The translations under genes were made by a program, and so were the position numbers. The notes below the pieces were generated by a model, which saw only the letters and a list, made by a program, of their open reading frames with translations, did not search any database and was not told where the DNA came from. From Rhodocyclales bacterium (GTDB taxonomy: Bacteria; Pseudomonadota; Gammaproteobacteria; Burkholderiales; Rhodocyclaceae), in contig JAPLQY010000032.1 in NCBI GenBank assembly GCA_026399475.1, positions 1 through 64,000 of the forward strand: a stretch of 64,000 nt of DNA, written 5' to 3'. Position 1 is the first letter of the stretch. Each line of letters opens with the position of its first letter. Positions 30,899 to 39,621 of the stretch are shown here, in pieces.

Positions 30899-31372
30899 AT
30901 GGAAGCTATTGCAAAAATAACCATTCAGCGTCACGACTGCGACCAGGGGGCTTTGGAAAGCCGCATCCCCCCCGCCCAGATACTCCAGTGCTTTCGCGTG
31001 CTCGGTGGAAATGCCCACGCCGCAGGAAAGCTTTGTCGCAAGCGGCTGGAGTCGAGCGTGGTTCCGCCCGTGGTTGCGCTGACTTTGGAGCATTTGAAAT
31101 CTATCAAGGCCGCCCATATCGCCGTTTGCGCCGAAGTAAGTCACACTTGCGAAATCATGAGGCGCGACCTCTACTTATGTGGCATAAACGACGAGAACCG
31201 AGAGAAGATTCGATCCAGCGGCTTGTTGGAGGAAATCGGTCCACGCAATATCTTTTCCAGCGTGGCCGCCTTGCTGGAAAACTATTCCGCAATTCCTCGC
31301 AACGTTCGAATCACCAAAGCAAGTCCATCGCAAACGAGGGAAATGCAGGATTCAAATAACGCGCCAGACTAA
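30899..31372 (+). CDS. Small protein with a STAS-like domain
   Basis: A 157-residue frame divergent from the SulP gene. Residues about 55-130 look like a STAS domain: VVALTLEHLKSIKAAHIAVCAEV, then RRDLYLCGINDENREKIRSSG and LLEEIGPRNIFSSVAALLENY, the pattern seen at the end of SulP STAS modules and anti-anti-sigma factors. The phosphorylatable Ser/Thr after the aspartate-type turn is not clear. No good ribosome site is seen. It may be a free STAS regulator of the transporter or a decayed piece of a larger STAS protein. No membrane segments. Confidence 0.5.
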   Translation: MEAIAKITIQRHDCDQGALESRIPPAQILQCFRVLGGNAHAAGKLCRKRLESSVVPPVVALTLEHLKSIKAAHIAVCAEVSHTCEIMRRDLYLCGINDENREKIRSSGLLEEIGPRNIFSSVAALLENYSAIPRNVRITKASPSQTREMQDSNNAPD

Positions 31373-31436
31373 AGGGCCGCAAGTCCGATAAGATGCAGCG
31401 CGACCAGCCGAATTACCTATTTAGGCAACTGAATCG

Positions 31437-31631
31437 ATGGAAAACCGAACTGCCCGACTGACTATACTGATCGACCCGGACAAGAAAAAACTGTTCGAGG
31501 AGATCTGTAGTGCCAAAGACCTCACCTCATCGCAGGTGGTGCGTCAGTTGATTCGTCAATACATCGTGGATAACGCCGGTAACCGCGAACTGCCTGAGTG
31601 GCTAAGCTCGAATGTGGCTCGGTCGGAATAG
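31437..31631 (+). CDS. Small ribbon-helix-helix protein
   Basis: Sixty-four residues: MENRTARLTILIDPDKKKLF, then EEICSAKDLTSSQVVRQLIRQYIVDN. A basic beta strand followed by two helices with the SSQVVRQLIRQY pattern matches CopG/Arc-type DNA-binding proteins. No toxin gene follows, so it is not an obvious antitoxin. It lies 64 bases after the STAS-like gene, in an AT-richer patch. Confidence 0.62.
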   Translation: MENRTARLTILIDPDKKKLFEEICSAKDLTSSQVVRQLIRQYIVDNAGNRELPEWLSSNVARSE

Positions 31632-32102
31632 CTCATCCTGACCCGAGATGAGGCCGAAGCGCTGCTAATTGCTCGATACGATTGGATCGATAGATTCCGT
31701 TTCGAGAACTGTTATCGCAGAATGATAAGCAGACCGGATCGGATAATTTCCACGTCATACAATACCTTATCCAATGCGCCCAAGTGACCGTGGCTTCTAG
31801 CTCAAGCATTTCGGTTGCACCCCAACTCCTGCGCGAAGCGCATAACATCACCCTGAGTTGGAGATGAGGCAGCCGTTCGTGGATTGCCGAGAAGATTGGC
31901 GTTCTCGTTTCTGAGCGGCTGCTTCACCTCCAGCACCGGACGGTGGCCCCAAGCATCCCCTGTCAAGGTGGACAAGTACAAGCGGTCATTCAATAGTTCA
32001 TGGTTTCAGGGACGCCAATGTCCCTTCATGGCCGAAAGCAGAAATTCTACCCATCGTGCCGTATGCCTTTGTCGACCAAGAAGCAGTAACGCGCGCCTAA
32101 AG
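31632..32102. other. Intergenic region without recognisable features
   Basis: About 470 bases between the ribbon-helix-helix gene and the LysR gene. Short frames on both strands show no family resemblance or ribosome sites, and I see no tRNA or clear terminator. Confidence 0.35.
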
Positions 32103-33065
32103 CTATCGGGTCTTGCTACGCGTGCGACTGACCGTCGGTGATGGCATGGGCTCCGCCGCCGCCAAAATCAGCTCGCGCAGCAGGCGCAGCACGTGCCGGG
32201 TCAAGGGCGTCGCCGGTTTGTGCGCAGACACGGCGAGGCACAGGGTGCTGGTGAGGCTCGGCTCGACCAGCTTGCGCAGCACGAAAGCCTCGGGCTGGCC
32301 CGAGGCCACCAGCGCGGTGGGCGTCAATATGGCGTGGCCGTGGCCGCCGCGCACCAGTTCCAGGATGGACTGCACGCTGGAGATTTCCAGCGCGATATTC
32401 AGCTTGTGACCGGTCAGCGCGGCCTGCGTTTCCAGCAGCTTGCGGATGGCATGGCTGCGTTCGGGCAGGATCAGCGGCAGACGCGCGAGTTCGGCCAGCG
32501 TTACCGTGCCGCCAGCGGTGGCTTTCTTCTTCGCCCCTCCAGTGCCGATAGCGGCCGGGCTGACGACGCCGAGCGGCTCGTCGAGCACCGGCGTGACTTC
32601 GATGGCCGCCTGCGATTCCGGGTTGTGCAGCAGGCCGACGTCGACCCGCCCGGTCGCTATCCATTCCGCCAGGTGCGCGGACAAGCCCTCGACAATGGCC
32701 AGCCGCGCCTTGGGCAGGCTGCGGCGGAAGGCCTCGACCAGGGGCGGCGTAAGCAGCCGGCCCATGCTTGGCGGCAAGCCGATGACGATGCGCCCGGCGG
32801 GCTCGTCGCGCGCCGCCTCGATGTCCTCGGTGGCGCGCGCCACCAGTTGCAGGATGCCGACGCTGTGGTCGAACAGGCGCTGCCCGACTTCGGTGAGCAC
32901 CACGCCGCGGCCATTGCGCGTCAGCAGGTTAACGTGGAGGTCGGTTTCAAGCAGGCGCACCTGGCGCGACAGGGCCGGCTGGGCGATGTTGAGGATCATC
33001 GCCGCCTTGCTGAAGCTGCCCAGCTCGGCGACGCGCACGAAGTATTCGAGTTGCTTGAGGTTCAT
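32103..33065 (-). CDS. LysR-family transcriptional regulator
   Basis: A 320-residue regulator: N-terminal winged helix-turn-helix (MNLKQLEYFVRVAELGSFSKAA, LNIAQPALSRQVRLLE) and a two-lobed effector domain (about 90-300). The sequence resembles the Nac/Cbl-like and BenM-like groups; the effector is unknown. It is transcribed in the same direction as, and 43 bases after, the acyl-CoA dehydrogenase gene at the tail of the hydroxycinnamate-type operon, so it may be cotranscribed. Start MNLKQLEYF is the family start; upstream in-frame residues overlap the preceding gene. Confidence 0.88.
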   Translation of the reverse strand: MNLKQLEYFVRVAELGSFSKAAMILNIAQPALSRQVRLLETDLHVNLLTRNGRGVVLTEVGQRLFDHSVGILQLVARATEDIEAARDEPAGRIVIGLPPSMGRLLTPPLVEAFRRSLPKARLAIVEGLSAHLAEWIATGRVDVGLLHNPESQAAIEVTPVLDEPLGVVSPAAIGTGGAKKKATAGGTVTLAELARLPLILPERSHAIRKLLETQAALTGHKLNIALEISSVQSILELVRGGHGHAILTPTALVASGQPEAFVLRKLVEPSLTSTLCLAVSAHKPATPLTRHVLRLLRELILAAAEPMPSPTVSRTRSKTR

Positions 33066-33108
33066 GGAGCCACCACGTGCAGGGACGATGTCCCTGGAGG
33101 CACCCATT

Positions 33109-34911
33109 CTAAGCCAGCGCGAACTCGCTCTCGGCCACCGTGTCGCCAGCACCGACTATTGCTGCTGACAAGGACAAAGCTTGCACGCCGAGGGCGTGGG
33201 CGTGAAACCGGGCGAGCTCGACAAGGCCGCGCAAGTAATCGGCGCTGTAGGCCTCTGCCGCTGCGTGCCTCGCCGCAGCGAGCGCGACGCGCGCCAGTTG
33301 CCAGCTGCCGCAGACCGTCCCCAGCAGGTGCAGGAAAGGCACGGCGCCGGCCAGCACGGCGGCGAGGTGATCCTTGCCATTGGCGAGGATCCAGTCAAGC
33401 GTGCGCTCCAGCGCGGCGATGTCTTCCTCGAGCCGGCCGGCCAGCGACTTCAGATTTTCGACCGCCGCGAGTTCCTTTGCGACACTGCGCATTTCGACGA
33501 TCAGTTCGCGCAGCGTGGCGCCGTTCTCGCGCAATACCTTGCGGCCGACCAGGTCGTTGGCCTGGATGCCGGTGGTGCCTTCGTAGATGGTGATGATGCG
33601 CGCGTCGCGGTAGTGCTGGGCGATGCCGGTCTCTTCGACGAAACCCATGCCGCCATGCACCTGGATCGCGTCGTAGCAGACCTGCTGGCACAGCTCGGTG
33701 CTCCAGCCCTTGACCACCGGCATCAGCAGGTCGACGTAGCGTCGGGCCTTGTCGGCGGTGGCCTTGTCAGTGGAGTGGCGCGCGACATCGAACCATCCGG
33801 CCGCCGTATAGGCCAGCGCGCGCGCGGCCATGATGCGCGCACGCATGGTCATCAGCATGCGCTTGACGTCGGGGTGATTGATGATCGGTATGCCTGCCGC
33901 ACCAGAAACTGCGTCGCGGCCCTGCACGCGATCCTTCGCGAAGGCCAGCGCCTGCTGGTAGGCGCGCTCGCCGATGCCTATGCCCTGCACACCGACGCCG
34001 AAGCGCGCCTCGTTCATCATGATGAACATGTATTCGAGGCCGCGGTTGGCTTCGCCGATGATCCAGCCTGTCGCTCCGCCGCTTTTTTCACCATTGTCGC
34101 CGAAGCTCATGGCGCAGGTCGGGCTGCCATGGATGCCGAGCTTGTGCTCGAGGCCGACGCAGCGCACGTCGTTCTGCGCGCCGGGGCTGCCATCGGCATT
34201 GACCAGGAACTTCGGCACCAGGAACATCGAGATGCCCTTCACGCCCGGTGGCGCATCGGGCAGGCGGGCCAGCACCAGATGCACGATGTTCGGCGTGATT
34301 TCGTGGTCGCCGTAGGAGATGAAAATCTTCTGCCCGCTGAGGCGATAGCTGCCGTCGGCCTGCGGCTCGGCGCGGGTGCGGATCGCGGCAAGGTCGGAGC
34401 CGGCCTGCGGCTCGGTGAGGTTCATGGTGCCGCCCCACTCGCCCGTCACCAGCTTTTCGAGATAGGTGGCCTTCAGTTCGTCGCTGGCGGCGAGCAGGAC
34501 GGCTTCCGCTTCGCCGGTGTTGAGTTGCGGCAGCATGGTGAAGGCGGTGTTGGCCGAGAACCACATTTCCCAGACCGGCGTCGCGACGCATTTGGGCAGG
34601 CCCTGGCCGCCGTAGTCGGGCGAGAGGCCGAGGCCGACCCAGCCGCCTTCGGCGAAAGCCTTGTAGGCTTCGCTCCAGCCTTGCGGGGTGATCACCTTGC
34701 CGTCTTCGAGGCGGCAGCTTTCACGGTCGCCGACGCGGTTGAGCGGCGCCAGCACCCCGGCGGCAAAGCGGCCGGCCTCTTCGAGTACGGCGGCGACCGT
34801 ATCGGGCGTCGCGTCGCCGCAACCGGGCAGTTGCGCGATGGCGGCGAGCCCCGTCACTTCCTGCAGCAGGAAGTGCATGTCGGTCAGCGGGGCGGCGTAG
34901 TTCAAGACCAT
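33109..34911 (-). CDS. Acyl-CoA dehydrogenase (large DmdC/FadE-like type)
   Basis: A 600-residue FAD enzyme, longer than the classic 380-residue acyl-CoA dehydrogenases because of N- and C-terminal additions, as in DmdC-type proteins. Motifs: TMNLTEPQAGSDLAAIRT, KIFISYGDHE, QVHGGMGFVEETGIAQHYRDARI, and the catalytic Glu region ITIYEGTTGIQANDLVGRK. It overlaps the upstream thioesterase gene by 10 bases. In this operon it could desaturate the side chain of a phenylpropanoyl-CoA (for example dihydroferuloyl-CoA) to the cinnamoyl-CoA that the crotonase hydrates; substrate unproven. Confidence 0.9.
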   Translation of the reverse strand: MVLNYAAPLTDMHFLLQEVTGLAAIAQLPGCGDATPDTVAAVLEEAGRFAAGVLAPLNRVGDRESCRLEDGKVITPQGWSEAYKAFAEGGWVGLGLSPDYGGQGLPKCVATPVWEMWFSANTAFTMLPQLNTGEAEAVLLAASDELKATYLEKLVTGEWGGTMNLTEPQAGSDLAAIRTRAEPQADGSYRLSGQKIFISYGDHEITPNIVHLVLARLPDAPPGVKGISMFLVPKFLVNADGSPGAQNDVRCVGLEHKLGIHGSPTCAMSFGDNGEKSGGATGWIIGEANRGLEYMFIMMNEARFGVGVQGIGIGERAYQQALAFAKDRVQGRDAVSGAAGIPIINHPDVKRMLMTMRARIMAARALAYTAAGWFDVARHSTDKATADKARRYVDLLMPVVKGWSTELCQQVCYDAIQVHGGMGFVEETGIAQHYRDARIITIYEGTTGIQANDLVGRKVLRENGATLRELIVEMRSVAKELAAVENLKSLAGRLEEDIAALERTLDWILANGKDHLAAVLAGAVPFLHLLGTVCGSWQLARVALAAARHAAAEAYSADYLRGLVELARFHAHALGVQALSLSAAIVGAGDTVAESEFALA

Positions 34912-35321
34912 TGCTCCAGCAGGTAAGCGGGAATGCTGACCGCCTTGATGCGTTTCGGATCCGCCGGGTCCTCGATGGCGAAAATGCGCTTCTCCTGCCC
35001 CTCAACCAGCACGGTCGCGCCGCGGCGAATCACGTGCTTCAGCGTGAAGCTCTTGCCCGCTATTTCGGCGACGCTGGTATCGACCTCGATGGTCTCGGGA
35101 TAGGTGGCGGAACTGACGAACTTCGCCGACGCGTCGAGCAGCGGCGCGCCGATGATGCCCGACTCGGCCTTGGTCTGGCGCCAGCTCTCGATGCCGCAGG
35201 CATTGAAGAAATGCAGTGCCGCGATGTCCATCCACTTGAAGTAGTTCGGATAGAAGACGATCTGGGCCGGATCGCAATCGCCGAATTCGATGCGAAAAGT
35301 GGAGGTGTGGCTGCGGGGCAT
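34902..35321 (-). CDS. Acyl-CoA thioesterase, 4-hydroxybenzoyl-CoA thioesterase type (copy 1)
   Basis: A 139-residue single hotdog-fold protein. The active-site run FGDCDPAQIVFYPNYFKWMD is the signature of the 4-hydroxybenzoyl-CoA thioesterase family, with the catalytic Asp in DPAQIVFYPN. In a CoA-dependent hydroxycinnamate pathway it would release 4-hydroxybenzoate or vanillate from its CoA ester, or recycle CoA. It is homologous to the next gene upstream (35344-35763), so the two arose by tandem duplication. Confidence 0.87.
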   Translation of the reverse strand: MPRSHTSTFRIEFGDCDPAQIVFYPNYFKWMDIAALHFFNACGIESWRQTKAESGIIGAPLLDASAKFVSSATYPETIEVDTSVAEIAGKSFTLKHVIRRGATVLVEGQEKRIFAIEDPADPKRIKAVSIPAYLLEQWS

Positions 35322-35343
35322 GGTCTGTTACCGGGATGACGTG

Positions 35344-35763
35344 CTATTCGCAGAGTGCGCGAATCTCGGGCGGAATGGGGACGGCGCGGATGCGTGTCGG
35401 ATGTTCGGGGTCCATGATGGCAAAGACGCGGATGTCCTCGCCTTCGGCCAGCACCGTATCGCCGCGGCGCGCGACGTGGCGCATGACGAAGCTCTTGGTG
35501 CGCCACTCCTCGACCCAGCTTTCGATCTCGACGTCCTCGCCGTAGGTGGCGGAACTGAGGAAGGTCGCGGTGGCCTTGACCAGCGGCGTGCCAATGATGC
35601 CGCCCTTCTGCGCGGTGTCGCGCCAGGGCGGCACGCCGCAGGCGACGAAGAACTCGAAGCCGCTGGTGTCGAACCACTTGAAGTAGTTGGCGAAGAAGAC
35701 GATCTGGGCCGGATCGCAGTCGGCGAAGGCAATGCGGTGCTTGTGGAATGTGCTGCGGCGCAT
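35344..35763 (-). CDS. Acyl-CoA thioesterase, 4-hydroxybenzoyl-CoA thioesterase type (copy 2)
   Basis: Also 139 residues and the same fold: FADCDPAQIVFFANYFKWFD matches copy 1 closely in the active-site helix, while the C-terminal half has diverged (GEDVEIESWVEEWRTKSF against ETIEVDTSVAEIAGKSF). Both keep the catalytic Asp. The divergence suggests different acyl groups. Gap of 22 bases to copy 1; a deleted SDR remnant lies 17 bases upstream. Confidence 0.87.
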   Translation of the reverse strand: MRRSTFHKHRIAFADCDPAQIVFFANYFKWFDTSGFEFFVACGVPPWRDTAQKGGIIGTPLVKATATFLSSATYGEDVEIESWVEEWRTKSFVMRHVARRGDTVLAEGEDIRVFAIMDPEHPTRIRAVPIPPEIRALCE

Positions 35764-35780
35764 GGTGGCTGGGCTCAGGA

Positions 35781-35843
35781 CTATTTCGGGGCGCGGCGCA
35801 AGGCGCCGCCGGTGACGATGAAGGTGGAATTGTCGAATTTCAT
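35781..35843 (-). pseudogene. Internally deleted short-chain dehydrogenase remnant
   Basis: Twenty codons: MKFDNSTFIVTGGALRRAPK then TAG. MKFDNSTFIVTGG is the start of a type II 3-hydroxyacyl-CoA dehydrogenase (SDR; normally continuing SGLG), and GALRRAPK is like the end of the same family (normally near DGALRMAPK). So only the first 13 and last 7 or so codons remain, joined in frame at GGC-GGC-GCC, as if the middle had been lost by recombination. It keeps its operon position: its ATG overlaps the stop of the amidohydrolase gene (ATGA). No enzyme activity is possible. Confidence 0.68.
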
Positions 35844-36712
35844 GATGGTTGGTCCAGTTTCAGGAGGCGGATGGCGTTCTGCTTGAGGATCAGCGGCTTC
35901 ACCGAATCCTTGAAGCCGGCCTGCTCGAAATCCTCGAGCCAGCGATCGGGCGCGATGAGCGGGAAATCGGTGCCGAACAGCATGCGGTCCTTGAGCAGGG
36001 TATTGGCGTATTGCACCAGTTGCGGCGGAAAGTACTTCGGCGACCAGCCGGACAGGTCGATCCAGACATTGGGCTTGTGCAGGCAGACCGAGAGCGCCTC
36101 GTCCTGCCACGGCCACGAAGGATGGGCGATGACGATCTGCATGTCGGGGAAGTCCACCGCGACGCCGTCGAGCAGCATCGGGTTCGATGTCTCCAGACGC
36201 AGTCCGCCGCCGCCGCGCATGCCGCTGCCCATGCCTGAGTGACCGCTGTGAAAGATGGCCGGCAGCTGGTACTCGGCAATCACCTCATAGAGCGGCCAGG
36301 CCATGCGGTCCTGCGGGTTGAAGCCCTGCACCGTGGGATGGAACTTGAAGCCCTTGACCCCGTAATCCTCGATCAGCTTGCGCGCTTCGCGTGCGCCCAT
36401 GCGGCCCTTGTGCGGGTCGATGCTGGCGAAGGCGATCATCATGTCGCTGTTCTTCTGCGCGGCCTCGGCGACTTCCTCGTTGGGGATGCGCCGGTTGCCG
36501 ATGTGCGACTCCGAATCGACGGTGAACATCACCAGGCCGATCTTGCGCTCGCGGTAGTAGGCGATGGTCTCGTCTATGGTCGGCCGGTGGGCGTTCTTGA
36601 AATACTTGTCGGCGGCGCGCTCGTAGGGCTCGAAGTGGAAGTCCTTGGGCTGGCAGCAGGAAACTTCGGCGTGGGTGTGGGTGTCGATGGCGACCAGTTC
36701 GTCGAGGTTCAC
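35840..36712 (-). CDS. Amidohydrolase-family protein of the hydroxycinnamate-type operon
   Basis: A 290-residue metal-dependent hydrolase (amidohydrolase 2). Metal motif AIDTHTHAEV (His12, His14), GFKFHPTVQGFNP, HSGHSG, IVIAHPSWPWQDEAL and MLFGTDFPLIAP with the final Asp. In actinobacterial p-hydroxycinnamate pathways (cou type) an amidohydrolase cleaves the beta-keto-acyl-CoA to 4-hydroxybenzoate and acetyl-CoA; the neighbours here (CoA ligase, crotonase, SDR remnant, MarR) are the same set, so this role is plausible by context. It follows the crotonase with a 4-base overlap. Confidence 0.8.
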   Translation of the reverse strand: MNLDELVAIDTHTHAEVSCCQPKDFHFEPYERAADKYFKNAHRPTIDETIAYYRERKIGLVMFTVDSESHIGNRRIPNEEVAEAAQKNSDMMIAFASIDPHKGRMGAREARKLIEDYGVKGFKFHPTVQGFNPQDRMAWPLYEVIAEYQLPAIFHSGHSGMGSGMRGGGGLRLETSNPMLLDGVAVDFPDMQIVIAHPSWPWQDEALSVCLHKPNVWIDLSGWSPKYFPPQLVQYANTLLKDRMLFGTDFPLIAPDRWLEDFEQAGFKDSVKPLILKQNAIRLLKLDQPS

Positions 36713-37479
36713 TTTTGAGGGCCTTTGCCTTTTCGATCCAGGAACTGGCCGATGCGGGCGACCACCTCGGGGCCGGTCTGGGCGACGGCCGCCATCAGCG
36801 ACTCGACGTAGAGGCCGTCGTCAGACGACATGCTGCTGATGCGCTGGATCGTGGTGACCATGGCGTAGTTGGCCAGCGGCGCGTTCTCGGCGATGCGGCT
36901 GGCGAGTTCCTGCGCCTTGGCCATGCCCTCGCCCTTGCACACCAGATAGTGCGACAGGCCCAGCGCCTGGCCTTCCTCGGCGCCGTAGATGCGCCCGGTC
37001 AGCATCATCTCGGCCATGCGACCGGGGCCGATGATGCGCGAGACGCGCACCGAGGCACCGCCGCCGACGTAAATGCCGTGGCGGCCTTCCGGCAGCTGGT
37101 ACATGACATTGGATTCGGCGACGCGGACATGGGTCGAGGTGGCCAGTTCCAGCCCGCCGCCGATCACGGCGCCGTGCAATACGGCGACCACCGGGATGCC
37201 GGTCTGGTGGATCTTGCTGAAGACGCGGTGCCAACCTTGCGAATGCAGCATGACGCCCGAGGGTTCGCGGTGCTGGTGCTCGGAGAGGTCCAGCCCGGCG
37301 CAGAAATGGTCGCCGGCGCCGGCCAGGACCACCACGCGAGTCTCGGCGGGACGCGCGTCCCAGGCTTTCTCCAGCGCTTCGAGGAGGCGATCGCTGATCG
37401 CGTTGCGCTTGGCCGGACGGTTCAGGGTAATGGTATAGACCAGGCCATCGAGCGAGTGTGTTACGAGTTTGTCGGTCAC
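36709..37479 (-). CDS. Enoyl-CoA hydratase/isomerase (crotonase family)
   Basis: A 256-residue crotonase-fold protein. Oxyanion-hole segments are visible: GDHFCAGLDLSEHQ and HGAVIGGGLELATSTHVRVAE, followed by LPEGRHGIYVGGGASVRVSRIIG. Within this cluster the expected reaction is hydration of a 4-hydroxycinnamoyl-CoA to the 3-hydroxyacyl-CoA; an Ech-type hydratase/lyase giving an aromatic aldehyde is the alternative, but no vanillin dehydrogenase gene is adjacent. An intergenic repeat (37536-37678) lies in its upstream region. Confidence 0.87.
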   Translation of the reverse strand: MTDKLVTHSLDGLVYTITLNRPAKRNAISDRLLEALEKAWDARPAETRVVVLAGAGDHFCAGLDLSEHQHREPSGVMLHSQGWHRVFSKIHQTGIPVVAVLHGAVIGGGLELATSTHVRVAESNVMYQLPEGRHGIYVGGGASVRVSRIIGPGRMAEMMLTGRIYGAEEGQALGLSHYLVCKGEGMAKAQELASRIAENAPLANYAMVTTIQRISSMSSDDGLYVESLMAAVAQTGPEVVARIGQFLDRKGKGPQK

Positions 37480-37535
37480 TGCGTGTTCCTTTGAAGCATT
37501 AACGGAAACATCTGGATCGGAGTCCCCTACAACCG

Positions 37536-37678
37536 ACGTGCACAGCGCGCCGATCAGTGACCCCCCGTGAGGGGGGAAGGGGGGCGGGCGAATAAAGATT
37601 TTTAGTTACGGCCGTTGCGCTTAACGCCGATGAAGCCGGCGTTAGCCTCCACTGAAACTTCGTTTTCGCGTGTTTCAT
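37536..37678. repeat. Intergenic repeat, copy A
   Basis: About 143 bases, closely similar to 39622-39765. Shared blocks, in order: ACGTGCRCAGCRCGCC, a GC hairpin CCCCCCGYGAGGGGGG followed by AAGGGGGGCGGGCG, TTTTAGTTACGGCCG, TGCGCTTAAC, and CCTCCACTGAAACTTCG ending TTTTCGCGTGTTTCAT. It lies 5' of the crotonase gene and 3' of the CoA ligase gene. No known repeat family recognised. Confidence 0.8.
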
Positions 37679-37720
37679 TCTCGGCGCCTGGCGCTCGGCG
37701 TAAACAAGCGTAAACACGCA

Positions 37721-39571
37721 TCAGATGAAAATTACGCTGGAATCGGGCGCATCGGAATGCAGCTCGAGCACGCGGTCGGCGCGGCGCGTCAGCACCGCGC
37801 GCTGGTTGATATAGCCCTTGTCGGTCATCTCACCGGCCTCGCTCGAGGGCGGTTCGGCCAACAGCAAAGCGCGCGCCGGGTAGGTCGAAGAGCCGCCACC
37901 CTGCTGCTTCAGGCGCATCAGACCTTCGCGCAGGCGCTCCTTGATCGCCGGATGGCCGATCACGGCGTCGACCGGAGCGTCGTCGCCGAGGCCGGTGATG
38001 CGACGGCATTCGGCGATGTTGGGAAACACCAGAAAGCCGATGTCGTCCTTGTCGTGACCGGTGACGACGATGTCCTGCGCCACGGGCGAGAGCGCGCTGA
38101 TGCCGGCGACGCGGATGCTGCCGACATGGACCCAGGTGCCCGAAAGCAGCTTGAAATCCTCGGCGACGCGACCGTCGAACAGCAGGCCTTGTTCGGGCCG
38201 GGCCGGATCGACGAAGGACACGGCGTCGCCGATCATGTAGTAGCCCTCGTCGTCGAAGGCCTTGGCGGTCAGCTCGGGCTGTTTCCAGTAACCGGGAAAG
38301 AGGTTCGGTCCCTTGACGCGGACTTCGAGCTTGTCGGCCACCGGCACGAGCTTCAGCGTGGTGCCCGGGATCGGCACGCCGATCACACCCGAGCGGACTG
38401 CCTGGAAATGACAGTCGGTGCAGGCCGGCGCCGTCTCGGTCGAACCCCAGGAGGACAGCATGACTACCGGGTGGCCGAGCTCCATCACGGCGAGCCGTTC
38501 CAGTTCGTCCCAGGTCGATTGGGGCAAGGCTGCCCCGGCGTAGAAAATGATCTGCAGGCGCGAGAAGAAACTCTTGCGCAGCGCGGCGTCGTCGCGCAGC
38601 TTGGCCACCAGCAACGCGTAGGCCAGCGGCACGCTGAAATAGATGGTGGGCGAAACATCGGTGAGGTTCTTCACCGTCTTCGGCAGCAGGGCCGGCAGCG
38701 GCTTGCCGTCGTCGATATAGAGGCTGCCGCCGAAGCGCACCACCTTGTTGAAGTTGTGGCTGCCGCCGAAGACATGGCTCCACGGCAGCCAGTCGACGAT
38801 CACCGGCTTCTGCCGGTTGAGGAAGGGCCAGATCACCGATTTCATTTCGGCGTTGGAACACATCATGCGCTGCGTCGTGATGACGGCCTTGGGCGCGCCG
38901 ACGGAACCGGAGGTGAACAGGAACTTGGCGATGGTGTCGGGAGTCAGGGCATTGAACGCGGCCTTGACCGCGGTCGCATCGACGGCGGTATTTTCGATGT
39001 CGGCGAACGCCAGCGTGCCGGCTTGGGGCTGACTGCGGCTGCCGGCCACGACGACGGCGTCGTGCAGGTGCGCCACGGCATTGATCGCCGGCATGAAGCG
39101 CTCGATGGTGTCGGCGAAGATCACGCCGGGGCGAAGCAATTCGACATTGGCCTTGAGCTTGGCGAAGTCCTTGGAGAGCAGAGAGTTGCCCGGCGAAACG
39201 GGACTGATCGGCACGCCGGCGTGCAGGCAGGCCAGCATCAGCAAAGCGTGTTCGATGCCGTTGTCGGACAGCACCAGCACCGGCCGCTCGGGCGAGAGCT
39301 TCTGCCCGAGCAGCCAGGTAGCGATGCGATAGACGCGCGCAAGAGCTTCGCTGTAAGTCACCTTGACCCACTCGCCATCCGCGCCCCGTTCAGCGATCAG
39401 GATGGCATCCGGCGTCTCGGTCGCCCAGCGTTCCAGCCATTCGCCGGAACAGCGTGCGTAGTCGGGCAGGGCCAGCGCCGAGCGGAACAGGCGGCTGCCG
39501 TCCGGCCGGGCTTCGAGTATCACGGCCGGATCGACAAACAGCTCGGCCGGCTTGCGGGCAATGGTGCTCAT
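37721..39571 (-). CDS. Feruloyl-CoA-synthetase-like acyl-CoA ligase
   Basis: A 616-residue ANL-superfamily enzyme that would activate ferulate, p-coumarate or a similar acid with ATP and CoA. AMP-binding motif FLFTSGSVGAPKAVITTQRMM, YSEALARVYRIATWL, SWGSTETAP, and the hinge region LLFDGRVAEDFKLLSGTWV. The length and the ITTQRMMCSN stretch are typical of feruloyl-CoA synthetases. It heads the catabolic half of the operon, after a solute-binding protein gene; both flanking gaps contain copies of the same intergenic repeat. Confidence 0.82.
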   Translation of the reverse strand: MSTIARKPAELFVDPAVILEARPDGSRLFRSALALPDYARCSGEWLERWATETPDAILIAERGADGEWVKVTYSEALARVYRIATWLLGQKLSPERPVLVLSDNGIEHALLMLACLHAGVPISPVSPGNSLLSKDFAKLKANVELLRPGVIFADTIERFMPAINAVAHLHDAVVVAGSRSQPQAGTLAFADIENTAVDATAVKAAFNALTPDTIAKFLFTSGSVGAPKAVITTQRMMCSNAEMKSVIWPFLNRQKPVIVDWLPWSHVFGGSHNFNKVVRFGGSLYIDDGKPLPALLPKTVKNLTDVSPTIYFSVPLAYALLVAKLRDDAALRKSFFSRLQIIFYAGAALPQSTWDELERLAVMELGHPVVMLSSWGSTETAPACTDCHFQAVRSGVIGVPIPGTTLKLVPVADKLEVRVKGPNLFPGYWKQPELTAKAFDDEGYYMIGDAVSFVDPARPEQGLLFDGRVAEDFKLLSGTWVHVGSIRVAGISALSPVAQDIVVTGHDKDDIGFLVFPNIAECRRITGLGDDAPVDAVIGHPAIKERLREGLMRLKQQGGGSSTYPARALLLAEPPSSEAGEMTDKGYINQRAVLTRRADRVLELHSDAPDSSVIFI

Positions 39572-39621
39572 GCAAAGCTCCTAATAACGTGAACTACTTT
39601 GTGCGGAGCCCCCCGCGATAA

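Noticed and set aside
31437-31631. Antitoxin of a toxin-antitoxin pair
   Set aside because: The ribbon-helix-helix fold fits, but no toxin-like gene lies directly before or after it.
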